Source: Allobacillus halotolerans
Lineage (GTDB): Bacteria; Bacillota; Bacilli; Bacillales; Alkalibacillaceae
Assembly (NCBI RefSeq): GCF_018967645.1
Contig: NZ_JAHLZF010000001.1
Coordinates: 186,001 to 250,000 of the forward strand
Length of the DNA stretch: 64,000 bases
Reading direction: 5' to 3'
In this document: positions 8,508 through 16,201 of the stretch, piece by piece
Layout of the letters: the number at the start of each line of letters is the position of its first letter
Numbering within the stretch: position 1 is the first letter of the stretch
Program-made: the position numbers and the translations under genes
The notes under the pieces: generated by a model
What the model was told of the DNA's origin: nothing
Seen by the model: the letters and a program-made list of their open reading frames with translations, nothing else
Database searches by the model: none

Positions 8508-9518
8508 TTATTCCCCTCCTTCTTCAGCATATACAAATTTCAATGCGTGCTCAGGCTCTGCATATGGCGCATTTTCAGCTTCATCTGTTGCTTTGTTTAC
8601 TTCATCGTCAATTTCTTTCATTAATTTTTCTTCTTCTTCCTCTGAGAGGACGCCTACTTCTTTTAAATATTTTCCAAACGCCAGCACATTATCATTCTTC
8701 TTCATTTCTTCAATTTCTTCTGCATTACGGTAAGCTTTGTCGTTATCATCGCTTGAATGAGCGGTCATCCGGTCGGTCATCGCTTCAATCAATGTTGGAC
8801 CTTCTCCGTTGGTTGCACGCTCATGCGCTTCTTTCACAACTTTATATACTTCTAAAGGATCATTGCCGTTCACCTGGTGCCCCGGCATTCCGTAAGAGCT
8901 TCCTCGAACGGCAACAGACTCACTGGCAACTTGCTTCTCCAACGGTACGGAAATGGCATATTTATTGTTCTCGACCATCGTAATCACTGGGAGTTTATGC
9001 ACACCTGCAAAGTTCAAACCTTCATGAAAATCACCTTGGTTGGAAGAACCCTCGCCTAATGTAGCAAAGGATACTGCTGGGTTCTTATCCATTCGCGCGG
9101 CAAGTGCAACACCAACAGCATGTGGTAACTGCGTTGTAACAGGTGAAGATCCTGTTAATATACGGTTCTTTTTCTGACCAAAATGTCCTGGCATTTGACG
9201 TCCACCAGAGTTCGGATCATCCGCTTTGGCAAATGCGTGTAAAAACAATTCTTTCGTCGTCATGCCAAACGCTAATACGACGCCTACATCGCGGTAATAT
9301 GGCGCTACATAATCTTCATCTCTGTTGAGAGCGAATGAAGCCCCGACTTGTGCCGCTTCCTGCCCTTGACAAGAAATAACAAAAGGAATTTTCCCAGCAC
9401 GGTTGAGTAACCACATTCTTTCGTCAACTTTCCTCGCAAGCAACATGGTCCGATACATTTCAATGACTTGTTCGTCACTCAACCCTAACTCTTTATGTCG
9501 ATTCTTTTTTTGAGCCAT
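8508..9518 (-). CDS. bkdAA: Branched-chain alpha-keto acid dehydrogenase E1 alpha
   Basis: A 336-residue TPP-binding alpha subunit with the thiamine motif GEGSSNQGDFHEG ending in ENN, plus the SYGMPGHQVNGNDP segment and a conserved TAHSSDDN loop that carries phosphorylation sites in mitochondrial relatives. The ATG at 9518 has AAGGAGG at the right distance; the longer frame starts with TTG inside that ribosome site and was rejected. It lies between lpdV and bkdAB with gaps of under 20 bases. Confidence 0.95.
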   Translation of the reverse strand: MAQKKNRHKELGLSDEQVIEMYRTMLLARKVDERMWLLNRAGKIPFVISCQGQEAAQVGASFALNRDEDYVAPYYRDVGVVLAFGMTTKELFLHAFAKADDPNSGGRQMPGHFGQKKNRILTGSSPVTTQLPHAVGVALAARMDKNPAVSFATLGEGSSNQGDFHEGLNFAGVHKLPVITMVENNKYAISVPLEKQVASESVAVRGSSYGMPGHQVNGNDPLEVYKVVKEAHERATNGEGPTLIEAMTDRMTAHSSDDNDKAYRNAEEIEEMKKNDNVLAFGKYLKEVGVLSEEEEEKLMKEIDDEVNKATDEAENAPYAEPEHALKFVYAEEGGE

Positions 9519-9536
9519 ACGATTTTCCTCCTTCAA

Positions 9537-10958
9537 TTATCCATGTATTTGTTTTCCATCTACAGCCAATGCTGCTTCACCAATCACTTCTGACAGCGTC
9601 GGATGCGGATGAATGGTCTCTCCGATTTCCCACGGTGTGGCATCAAGAACCATTGCAAGCCCTGCTTCTGAAACCATATCCGTCACGTGTGGACCAATCA
9701 TATGAATTCCAAGTATGTCCTGGTTCTCTTTATTGGAAATAATTTTGACAAATCCTTCAGAATCTCCATGAACCAAAGCCTTACCTACTGCTTTAAATGG
9801 AAACTTTCCTACTTCTAATTCATACCCTTGCTCTTTTGCTTGTTTTTCCGTTAAACCAACACTTGCAATTTCTGGATTGGAATATACACATGAAGCAACA
9901 TGATCATACTGAATCGGTTCTGGTTGCTCGTTAGCAATATGTTCAACAGCTAAAATACCCTCGTGTGAGGCTACGTGAGCTAACTGCATCCCACCGATCA
10001 CATCACCAATTGCATAAATATGACTTTCTTTTGTCTGATTAACCGAATTAACTTTAATCGCTCCACGTTCGGTTTCAATATCCGTATTATCCAGACCTAT
10101 ATTGTCCACGTTCGGTTTTCTGCCGACAGATACAAGTAGACGGTCTGCTTCGAATGTCTTCGTTTCACCATCGATTTTCGCTTGGATTGTTACACCGTTA
10201 TCAATCGTAACCGAGTCTCCTAATACTTCTGTATCAGTGAAGAATTCGATTCCTTTTTTCCTCAACTGTTTCAAAGCTTCTTTCGAGATTTCTTCATCTT
10301 CTGTCGGTAAAATTGCTGAAGCATATTCCAGGACAGATACTTTTACGCCAAAGTCAGCCAACATGGAAGCCCACTCAATTCCGATGACACCGCCACCAAC
10401 AATAATGATCGATTCAGGTAATTCATCCATCTCAAGTGCTTCCTCTGAAGTCATAATCGTTTGTCCATCAATTTCAAGTCCTGGAAGCGTATTTGGAGAA
10501 GACCCTGTTGCGATAATGACGTTTTTCGGAACAAGCATTTCATTTTCTTCTCCATTATTCATTTCAACAGAAATTGTTCCTGCAGTCGGTGAAAAAATAC
10601 TAGGACCGAGAATTCTGCCATGCCCTTCATAAATGTCGATTTTCCCTTTTTTCATGAGCCCCTGAACACCTTTATGTAGTTGTTCAATGATGGAGTTCTT
10701 TCGTTCCTGAACCCGCGGGAAATTTACTGTCGGAGAACTTGTTTCAACACCGAAATCAGCAGCATTCGTTGTTTGTTTAAATACTTCTGCACTTCGTAAC
10801 AAAGCTTTGGACGGAATACATCCGCGGTGTAAACAAGTGCCACCTAGTTCTGTTTTTTCGACAATTGCTGTTTTTAATCCGAGTTGGCTAGCGCGGATCG
10901 CAGCAACATAGCCGCCTGTACCGCCGCCTAATATAACCAAATCATATTCTGTAGCCAT
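9537..10958 (-). CDS. lpdV: Dihydrolipoyl dehydrogenase (E3) of the branched-chain complex
   Basis: A 473-residue flavoprotein disulfide reductase. FAD-binding GGGTGGYVAA at 11-20, redox pair Cys42/Cys47 in GGTCLHRGCIPSKALL, NAD-binding GGGVIGIEWA in the middle, and the C-terminal catalytic HPHPTLSE. It reoxidises the lipoyl arm of BkdB. It follows bcd by 87 bases; B. subtilis has buk between them, missing here. Confidence 0.95.
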   Translation of the reverse strand: MATEYDLVILGGGTGGYVAAIRASQLGLKTAIVEKTELGGTCLHRGCIPSKALLRSAEVFKQTTNAADFGVETSSPTVNFPRVQERKNSIIEQLHKGVQGLMKKGKIDIYEGHGRILGPSIFSPTAGTISVEMNNGEENEMLVPKNVIIATGSSPNTLPGLEIDGQTIMTSEEALEMDELPESIIIVGGGVIGIEWASMLADFGVKVSVLEYASAILPTEDEEISKEALKQLRKKGIEFFTDTEVLGDSVTIDNGVTIQAKIDGETKTFEADRLLVSVGRKPNVDNIGLDNTDIETERGAIKVNSVNQTKESHIYAIGDVIGGMQLAHVASHEGILAVEHIANEQPEPIQYDHVASCVYSNPEIASVGLTEKQAKEQGYELEVGKFPFKAVGKALVHGDSEGFVKIISNKENQDILGIHMIGPHVTDMVSEAGLAMVLDATPWEIGETIHPHPTLSEVIGEAALAVDGKQIHG

Positions 10959-10997
10959 CCGTTTCTCCCCTTCCTTCTTTAAATCAATTTATTATTG

Positions 10998-11042
10998 ATC
11001 AAAACATGAGTGAAGAGGAAACCTAAAACGTTCCCTCTTCCC
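10998..11042 (-). other. Intercistronic hairpin between bcd and lpdV
   Basis: On the minus strand AAGAGGGAA pairs with TTTCCTCTT around a loop of about nine bases, but no T-run follows. It is better read as an mRNA-processing or stability element than as a full terminator. Confidence 0.45.
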
Positions 11043-11045
11043 AGT

Positions 11046-12143
11046 TTATTTCAGTCTGGATAATGGATTCAATTCATTCGTCAAGAAGGTACTTCTAGAA
11101 CGCTGCACACTGGCAATTCTCTCTTCAGCCAAATGATCTGCGGCAGCTTGAGTAGGTATGTTTTTCTCCTTGGAAATTTCAAAGATTTTTTCCAAACTAA
11201 GACCGATATTCTCAACTTGTTTATAAGCGCGTTCCTTATTGTAGCCATTTAATTCATCAGCGACGTTAATGACACCACCAGAATTAATGACAAAATCAGG
11301 CGCGAAAATGATTCCTTTTTCATGAAGGATTTCCCCATGTCTTTCTTCCTTCAATTGATTGTTGGCAGAACCAGCGATCACTTTCGCTTTTAGTTGCTTA
11401 ATTGTGTCATCATTAATTGTGGCACCAAGAGCACACGGAGCGAAAATGTCACAGTCCACTTCATAAATTTCATTTGTGCCTACAGCTTTTGCACCAAAGT
11501 CTTCTACCGCGCGATTGACAGCTTCTTCATTGATATCCGTAACAATGAGATTCGCGCCTTCTTCATGCAAATATTTACACATGGTATACGCAACACTTCC
11601 TACACCTTGAACGGCAACGGTTTTCCCTTCAAGAGAATCCGAACCAAACGCGGCTTTTGCAGATGCTTTAATCCCTAAATAAACACCATATGCGGTCGCA
11701 GGTGATGGGCTTCCAGCTGATCCATGTTCAGGGGATTTACCAGTCACATAATCCGTCTCCATATAAATGAAATCCATATCCTCAGTGTTTGTACCGACGT
11801 CTACAGAAGTGATATAGCGGCCGGCAAGTCCTTGAATGTAACGGCCGAATGCGCGAAAGAGTTCTGGACTTTTATCTTTTTTCGGATCTCCAATAATGAC
11901 TGTTTTACCACCGCCTAGATTTAAGCCGGCTGCAGCATTTTTATAAGTCATCCCTCTTGCCAAGCGTAAAGCATCCACCAAAGCTTCTTCTTCTGAATCA
12001 TAAGTCCACATGCGTGTACCACCTAAAGCAGGTCCAAGTGTTGTATCGTGGATCGCGATAATTCCTTTTAATCCTGAATTTTTATCATGACAAAAAATCA
12101 CCTGTTCATAATCGTATTCCTCTAAGTATTTAAATAGTTCCAT
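11046..12143 (-). CDS. bcd: Leucine dehydrogenase
   Basis: A 365-residue Glu/Leu/Phe/Val dehydrogenase. The substrate-domain glycine loop and catalytic lysines are visible in [28 protein letters not shown] and [11 protein letters not shown], followed by the Rossmann motif VQGVGSVAY near residue 185. It deaminates Leu, Val and Ile to the keto acids used by the downstream Bkd complex. ATG follows AAAGGAGGAG. It is 61 bases downstream of bkdR; I see no TGGCAC-N5-TTGC sigma54 promoter in that gap. Confidence 0.95.
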   Translation of the reverse strand: MELFKYLEEYDYEQVIFCHDKNSGLKGIIAIHDTTLGPALGGTRMWTYDSEEEALVDALRLARGMTYKNAAAGLNLGGGKTVIIGDPKKDKSPELFRAFGRYIQGLAGRYITSVDVGTNTEDMDFIYMETDYVTGKSPEHGSAGSPSPATAYGVYLGIKASAKAAFGSDSLEGKTVAVQGVGSVAYTMCKYLHEEGANLIVTDINEEAVNRAVEDFGAKAVGTNEIYEVDCDIFAPCALGATINDDTIKQLKAKVIAGSANNQLKEERHGEILHEKGIIFAPDFVINSGGVINVADELNGYNKERAYKQVENIGLSLEKIFEISKEKNIPTQAAADHLAEERIASVQRSRSTFLTNELNPLSRLK

Positions 12144-12204
12144 AGTAACTCCTCCTTTAATATTTTTCTTTATATTGAGAAACTTTTATTAGCTAAGGAT
12201 TAGG

Positions 12205-14271
12205 TCAACCATCCTCGGCTGAATTTATATGTTTGCCGATGTTATATTTATCCATTTTGTAATATAAATTACGGATAGAGATATTTAACTGTTTTGCTGT
12301 TTTGGATTTAATGTAATCATTTGCTTCTAAAATTTCTAAAATAAATTGTTTTTCAAAGTCATCCATTGCTTCTTGCAACGTTGCAAATTCTTCCTCCCGT
12401 TGATCATGGAACAAATCCAGTTGATCAAAAGTATGTTTGTGAAGTCTTGGAATGTGATGCTCCTCAATTTCTCGTTCATGTGGATGCATCTTAATGAACG
12501 CCTGTGCGAGAATATTTTCTAATTCCCTGACGTTTCCAGGAAAGCTGTAGTTCCGTAATTTATCTAAAGCTGCCTCGGATATGTTGTTTATTTTTCTACC
12601 ATAACTTTCATTTAAATGGTTCATTAAATGTTTCGTTAATGGTTTTAAGTCATCCATTCTTTCCCGTAATGGAGGTAAATGAATCGGTAGTCGATTCAGC
12701 CGGTAAAAGAGCGATTCCTTAAAAGATCCGTTAACAATGGCACGTTCCAAGTTAACGCTCGTTGCTGCGATAATCCGAACATCAACAGGAATACGTTCAT
12801 GACCTCCAAAACGAACAACTTCCTGATCTTCGAGGACCTTTAACAACTTACCTTGCATCGTAAGCGACATTTCACCTATATCATCCAGAAATACACTTCC
12901 ATTACTTGCTTCCTCAAATAGTCCTTTTTGCCTTTCAGGTGGTCCTAATTCATCGCCAAACAATTCTTTCTGTAACGTATCATCATCTACTAATCCACAG
13001 TTCACGCGTATGAAATTATCAAATTTACGACGACTTTCATTGTGAATAGCGTGGGCAAGCAACTCTTTACCTGTACCGGGTTCACCTCTTAACAGAATCG
13101 ATGTCGGCATTTTTGCGCCAATCTTAGCCTGTTCAAGCGTTAATCGCATATCCTCTGAATCAGCAATGATGTCATCAAATGTGTACTTCGCCTCGAGGTT
13201 GCGAATAATTCGCTTTGCCTTTTTTAACTCAGCACTGAGTGACTCGATTTCTGATAGATCATGAATGACACCGACACTACCTTTTAACTTCCCGTCAACA
13301 ATAATTGGGGCTACATTGACAAGAACATCTTTATCATAGGGGCCCACTTTCATCTTTCTTCCCCTGACTGGCTTTCTTGTCCTTAAGACCTCATAGTGCA
13401 CACTTTCGCCTTCTGATATATCAGTTGTTGCTGGCTTTCCGATGATTTCTTCCTCATGAAGTCCGGTAATTTTTGTATAAGCCGGATTGATCATTAATCC
13501 AATCCCATTCTCATCCACTACCGAGATCGCTTCCTCACTGGACTGGATGATTGCTTTAAGCATCGTTTGGATTTCTTTTAAATCTGTTACCTTCTCCGCG
13601 AGTTCCACGACTTCGGTAATATCTTTGAAAACCGCAAAAGAACCAATCAGTTGATTCGAATCATCAATTATAGGTATTCTTGTCGTAATCACTTTTTTTC
13701 CATTTTCAAGGATTAGTTGTTTATTGATCTCTTTCTCTTTTGTTTGAAGAATGTTGGGCAAAGCAGAGTCAGGGATAATTTCTCTGATTTTCTTTCCAAG
13801 CATCTCTGTTTCCTGCTGATTCAAAATATCAGCAGCGGATTGATTAACAAATGTGATCCGTTCATTTGTATCTACCACAATCATTCCATCGTGAATCGAA
13901 GACAGCAGGATCTCCCGCATATTCACTTCGTTTTCAACTTGATTCATTAATCCTTCTTTTTCATACAATAGATCCGCAATGACATGCGCAACTGTTCCAG
14001 GAATTAGCACGCAGTTTTTGGGTTTCATTTGCCTCAGTTCTTGGAAAACAGTCGCATCCCCTGTGGTTTCAACAATAATATCTATCGTTTCATCGATTGC
14101 TTCCATGTAAGATGGGTACGTTGCTATCCCATTTTTTCTTGCTTCGATCATACCTGGTGCATCTGAATTAATGTCTGCAACTTTTTGCACAGATAATAAT
14201 TCGATATCTGAAAACAGTTGTAAAATTGCAGTTCCACCTTTTCCTGCTCCAACGATTAACACATTTTGCAT
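12205..14271 (-). CDS. bkdR: BkdR-type AAA+ regulator lacking the GAFTGA loop
   Basis: A 688-residue regulator. Order: Rossmann-like N-terminus (VLIVGAGKGGTA, about 1-110); two PAS domains (about 115-230 and 240-340); AAA+ domain with Walker A GEPGTGKE (about 396-403), Walker B SVFLDDIGE, and arginine-finger region FYRLNRLPIHLPPLRER; and a Fis-type helix-turn-helix at the end (KQLNISIRNLYYKMDKY). It should control branched-chain keto acid catabolism. Unlike canonical sigma54 activators, the stretch between ELFG and GLFEE reads only DELGPPERQK, so the GAFTGA loop that contacts sigma54 is gone. The ATG at 14271 follows AAAGGTG; a longer frame has no good ribosome site. Confidence 0.88.
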   Translation of the reverse strand: MQNVLIVGAGKGGTAILQLFSDIELLSVQKVADINSDAPGMIEARKNGIATYPSYMEAIDETIDIIVETTGDATVFQELRQMKPKNCVLIPGTVAHVIADLLYEKEGLMNQVENEVNMREILLSSIHDGMIVVDTNERITFVNQSAADILNQQETEMLGKKIREIIPDSALPNILQTKEKEINKQLILENGKKVITTRIPIIDDSNQLIGSFAVFKDITEVVELAEKVTDLKEIQTMLKAIIQSSEEAISVVDENGIGLMINPAYTKITGLHEEEIIGKPATTDISEGESVHYEVLRTRKPVRGRKMKVGPYDKDVLVNVAPIIVDGKLKGSVGVIHDLSEIESLSAELKKAKRIIRNLEAKYTFDDIIADSEDMRLTLEQAKIGAKMPTSILLRGEPGTGKELLAHAIHNESRRKFDNFIRVNCGLVDDDTLQKELFGDELGPPERQKGLFEEASNGSVFLDDIGEMSLTMQGKLLKVLEDQEVVRFGGHERIPVDVRIIAATSVNLERAIVNGSFKESLFYRLNRLPIHLPPLRERMDDLKPLTKHLMNHLNESYGRKINNISEAALDKLRNYSFPGNVRELENILAQAFIKMHPHEREIEEHHIPRLHKHTFDQLDLFHDQREEEFATLQEAMDDFEKQFILEILEANDYIKSKTAKQLNISIRNLYYKMDKYNIGKHINSAEDG

Positions 14272-14312
14272 TATATTCACCTTTATCACTGCAATTTTTT
14301 GCATACTTCCAT

Positions 14313-14340
14313 CATATATGAAAACGCTTTAATTTATCAA
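14313..14340 (-). promoter_or_regulatory. Possible bkdR promoter with a cre-like site in the spacer
   Basis: On the minus strand TTGATA and TATATG are 16 bases apart. Between them TGAAAACGCTTTAA (plus strand, 14319-14332) matches the CcpA consensus TGWAANCGNTNWCA at all but one position. Both calls are by eye. Confidence 0.4.
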
Positions 14341-14369
14341 GTGTTTTATATGTGATTTCTTGATTATTT

Positions 14370-14378
14370 TGATATAAT
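14370..14378 (+). promoter_or_regulatory. Extended -10 promoter for yqzF
   Basis: TGATATAAT matches the extended -10 form TGNTATAAT, about 33 bases before the yqzF start. No strong -35 hexamer is seen. Confidence 0.5.
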
Positions 14379-14410
14379 CAGTAAGGGATTAAGAGAAAAG
14401 AGGGTTTGCA

Positions 14411-14665
14411 ATGATTCGTTTAATCGCTTTGATTCTATTATTGATACCTGGCGTCTTAGCAGCTTATGGCATTAAATTACTTCGTGATTCCTTTTTTGGT
14501 GAAGTCGCTCCCCTATTCATCAATGTCATGATTCAGTTTTCAGCCGGGGTTTTATTCATCATCATAGGAATTGGTTTTATTGGAGGTTTTATATATCGAA
14601 GAGATCAGAAGAAAAATAAAACGAAAGATTCAGGAAAAGATTGTGTGTTGGTCGACAATAAATAA
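14411..14665 (+). CDS. yqzF: DUF2627 family membrane protein YqzF
   Basis: An 84-residue protein with two membrane segments (about 3-24 and 37-62) and a basic, hydrophilic end. Sequence style (MIRLIALILLLIPG, then IKLLRDSFFG) and its place divergent from bkdR match B. subtilis YqzF. Function unknown. Good AGAGGG ribosome site. Confidence 0.8.
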   Translation: MIRLIALILLLIPGVLAAYGIKLLRDSFFGEVAPLFINVMIQFSAGVLFIIIGIGFIGGFIYRRDQKKNKTKDSGKDCVLVDNK

Positions 14666-14756
14666 AATCGCCGACAAATAAAGCATTGATCAAGACGCTC
14701 TATTAAAGTTCGTTGTTGTTATGGTGATTTGCTTACGGTGAACGCTTTTACCCAAA

Positions 14757-14803
14757 GGGCATAAGGGCGACATCTGCGATAAATCGCAGTGTCTTCTTTA
14801 CCG
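14757..14803. repeat. Hairpin repeat, copy 1
   Basis: About 47 bp containing GACATCTGCGAT-AA-ATCGCAGTGTC, an 11-bp stem with one bulge. A close copy lies at 62007-62053. Confidence 0.6.
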
Positions 14804-14874
14804 CGAGCACAGCTTCAGCTAACTTGGTAAGAAAAACACTTCCCAAGTGGATCTTCAGCTCGTGTTGTTCCGAC

Positions 14875-14960
14875 GCCTAGGACGGGCTAGTGTCAACGTT
14901 GGCCACAGGACGTACTTCCACAGGATGTGCTGGCTTCCCGCGTTGCACACAGGACGTGTG
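14875..14960. repeat. Short repeated AGGACG motifs inside the MITE-like element
   Basis: Four spaced copies: CCTAGGACGGGC, CCACAGGACGTA, CCACAGGATGTG and CACAGGACGTGT, each with partial dyad symmetry around it. Confidence 0.45.
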
Positions 14961-15111
14961 TGGTTTTAGCGGAAGTTCCTTTATTTCTTGACCCGCAGGA
15001 ATCGCCACCTCCGCTCTTCACCATACATCAACTATGCACAATCTCTTTATTATCAACACCAAACTTTAACAGAGCCTGTCAAAAAGAAAAAATGAAGGAC
15101 CTGTGATTAAT

Positions 15112-15156
15112 AAAAAAAAGCTGAGTAGCCGAATTTCTCGACTGCTCAGCTTTTTT
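15112..15156 (-). terminator. Terminator after the agmatinase-like gene
   Basis: AAGCTGAGCAG pairs with CTACTCAGCTT (one G-U pair), followed on the minus strand by eight T residues; T-rich on the other strand too. Confidence 0.85.
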
Positions 15157-15160
15157 ACAT

Positions 15161-16135
15161 TTATTTTTCTTTATCATTTAAAATATTTCCCGCTAATGCG
15201 TAAAGGATAATTGTTGAAGCCAAATGGGATGAAAAATCATTAGGATCCTGGATAGGATAAATCTCTACTAAATCCATACCAATAATTCCTTTTTTAGCAA
15301 AAGCATGTACTAATTCAACTAATTCAAAAGAAGTTAGACCATTTCCATCAACCGGACCTCCTGGATTAAAAGCGAAATCCAATACATCACTGCAAATAGA
15401 AAGGTAAACCGCTTCTGTTCCTTCGCTGGCAATTTCGTATGCTTTATCCGCCATTGCCTGAATGTCATTCACATAACGGATTTCTCTTGATGTAATCGTT
15501 GTTGCACCAGCTTCAGCTGCAAACTTTCCTGTTTCCGGTTTGTTTCTTGGTCCGTGAATACCCATATGAACAATACTTTCACTACGGACATTTTCATCTT
15601 CATACAACCGTTTGAATGGAGTAGAACGAGCGTACATTTCCCCTTGGTAATCATTCATGTTGTCATAGTGTGCATCTAAATGAATAATTCCTACTTTGCC
15701 ATCGATTTTCTTCCCCAATGCACTGACAATCGGAAAAGTGATTCCATGGTCTCCACCAAAAGCTACCGGAAACTTACCAGTATCCCATACTTTGCCGGCA
15801 AAAGATTCAATTCGATTCATTGTATCAGGAACATCATGAGGAACAATATCAACGTCACCTAGGTCGCCTAATTGGTAATGGGATAGTACATCAATGCCAC
15901 CTAGTTCAGGAAGGTAGCCACTATAACGTGCGGAATTCAAACGAATGGATTTTGGACCGAGTTCTGCTCCTGTGTAGTCTCCCCAAGTAACGGCGCCCTC
16001 CCAGGGTACACCATAGATCAATACGTCTCGATCATTTACTTCGTTGGTTCCAATTTGAACTTTTTTACCCCCTAAAAAACAAGGGGTATTGCCGTAAATA
16101 TAATCTGTCACGAAAATCCCATCCTCTTCTGTCAT
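15161..16135 (-). CDS. Agmatinase/arginase (ureohydrolase) family protein
   Basis: About 324 residues from the ATG at 16135. Mn-binding motifs: GGDHG, DAHYD, and a third motif reading SICSDVLD where agmatinases usually have SxDxDxxD; the first metal-ligand Asp is therefore Cys. The C-terminal part has NPGGPVDGNGLTSFE and DLVEIYP, seen in one subgroup of the family. It would hydrolyse a guanidino compound to urea, but agmatine itself is not proven. The longest frame starts with TTG inside a hairpin and was not used; a GTG at 16111 after GAGGATGG is another possible start. It sits downstream of putP. Confidence 0.7.
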   Translation of the reverse strand: MTEEDGIFVTDYIYGNTPCFLGGKKVQIGTNEVNDRDVLIYGVPWEGAVTWGDYTGAELGPKSIRLNSARYSGYLPELGGIDVLSHYQLGDLGDVDIVPHDVPDTMNRIESFAGKVWDTGKFPVAFGGDHGITFPIVSALGKKIDGKVGIIHLDAHYDNMNDYQGEMYARSTPFKRLYEDENVRSESIVHMGIHGPRNKPETGKFAAEAGATTITSREIRYVNDIQAMADKAYEIASEGTEAVYLSICSDVLDFAFNPGGPVDGNGLTSFELVELVHAFAKKGIIGMDLVEIYPIQDPNDFSSHLASTIILYALAGNILNDKEK

Positions 16136-16142
16136 ATTCAAG

Positions 16143-16176
16143 AAAAGGTTTGGAGTGGACTCCAAACCTTTTTTTG
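16143..16176. terminator. Strong hairpin between putP and the agmatinase-like gene
   Basis: A 14-bp perfect stem (AAAAGGTTTGGAGT with its complement) around a two-base loop. The T-run is longer on the plus strand, so on the minus strand it may be a partial terminator or attenuator for putP read-through. Confidence 0.65.
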
Positions 16177-16201
16177 TCGCTCTATGTCTATTTTATATGG
16201 A

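Larger units (their letters stand above)
14697..15075. mobile_element. MITE-like element with imperfect inverted ends
   Basis: The non-coding stretch between yqzF and the agmatinase gene has related inverted ends. The left end begins GCTCTATTAAAGTT, and the right end, read on the other strand, begins GCTCTGTTAAAGTT; similarity continues for about 10 more bases (GTTGTTG-like). The interior (about 380 bp in all) has no credible reading frame but carries a 25-base near-palindrome and four short copies of a YAGGAYG motif. No clear target duplication was seen. The family is not assigned. Confidence 0.55.

Noticed and set aside
8483-8983. 166-codon plus-strand frame across the E1 alpha/beta junction
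   Set aside because: Antisense shadow of bkdAA and bkdAB, both with clear conserved motifs.
10102-10632. 176-codon plus-strand frame inside lpdV
   Set aside because: Antisense shadow of a well-conserved dehydrogenase.
14666-15110. Possible hidden gene between yqzF and the agmatinase gene
   Set aside because: All frames are broken by stops; the inverted ends and hairpins explain the stretch better.
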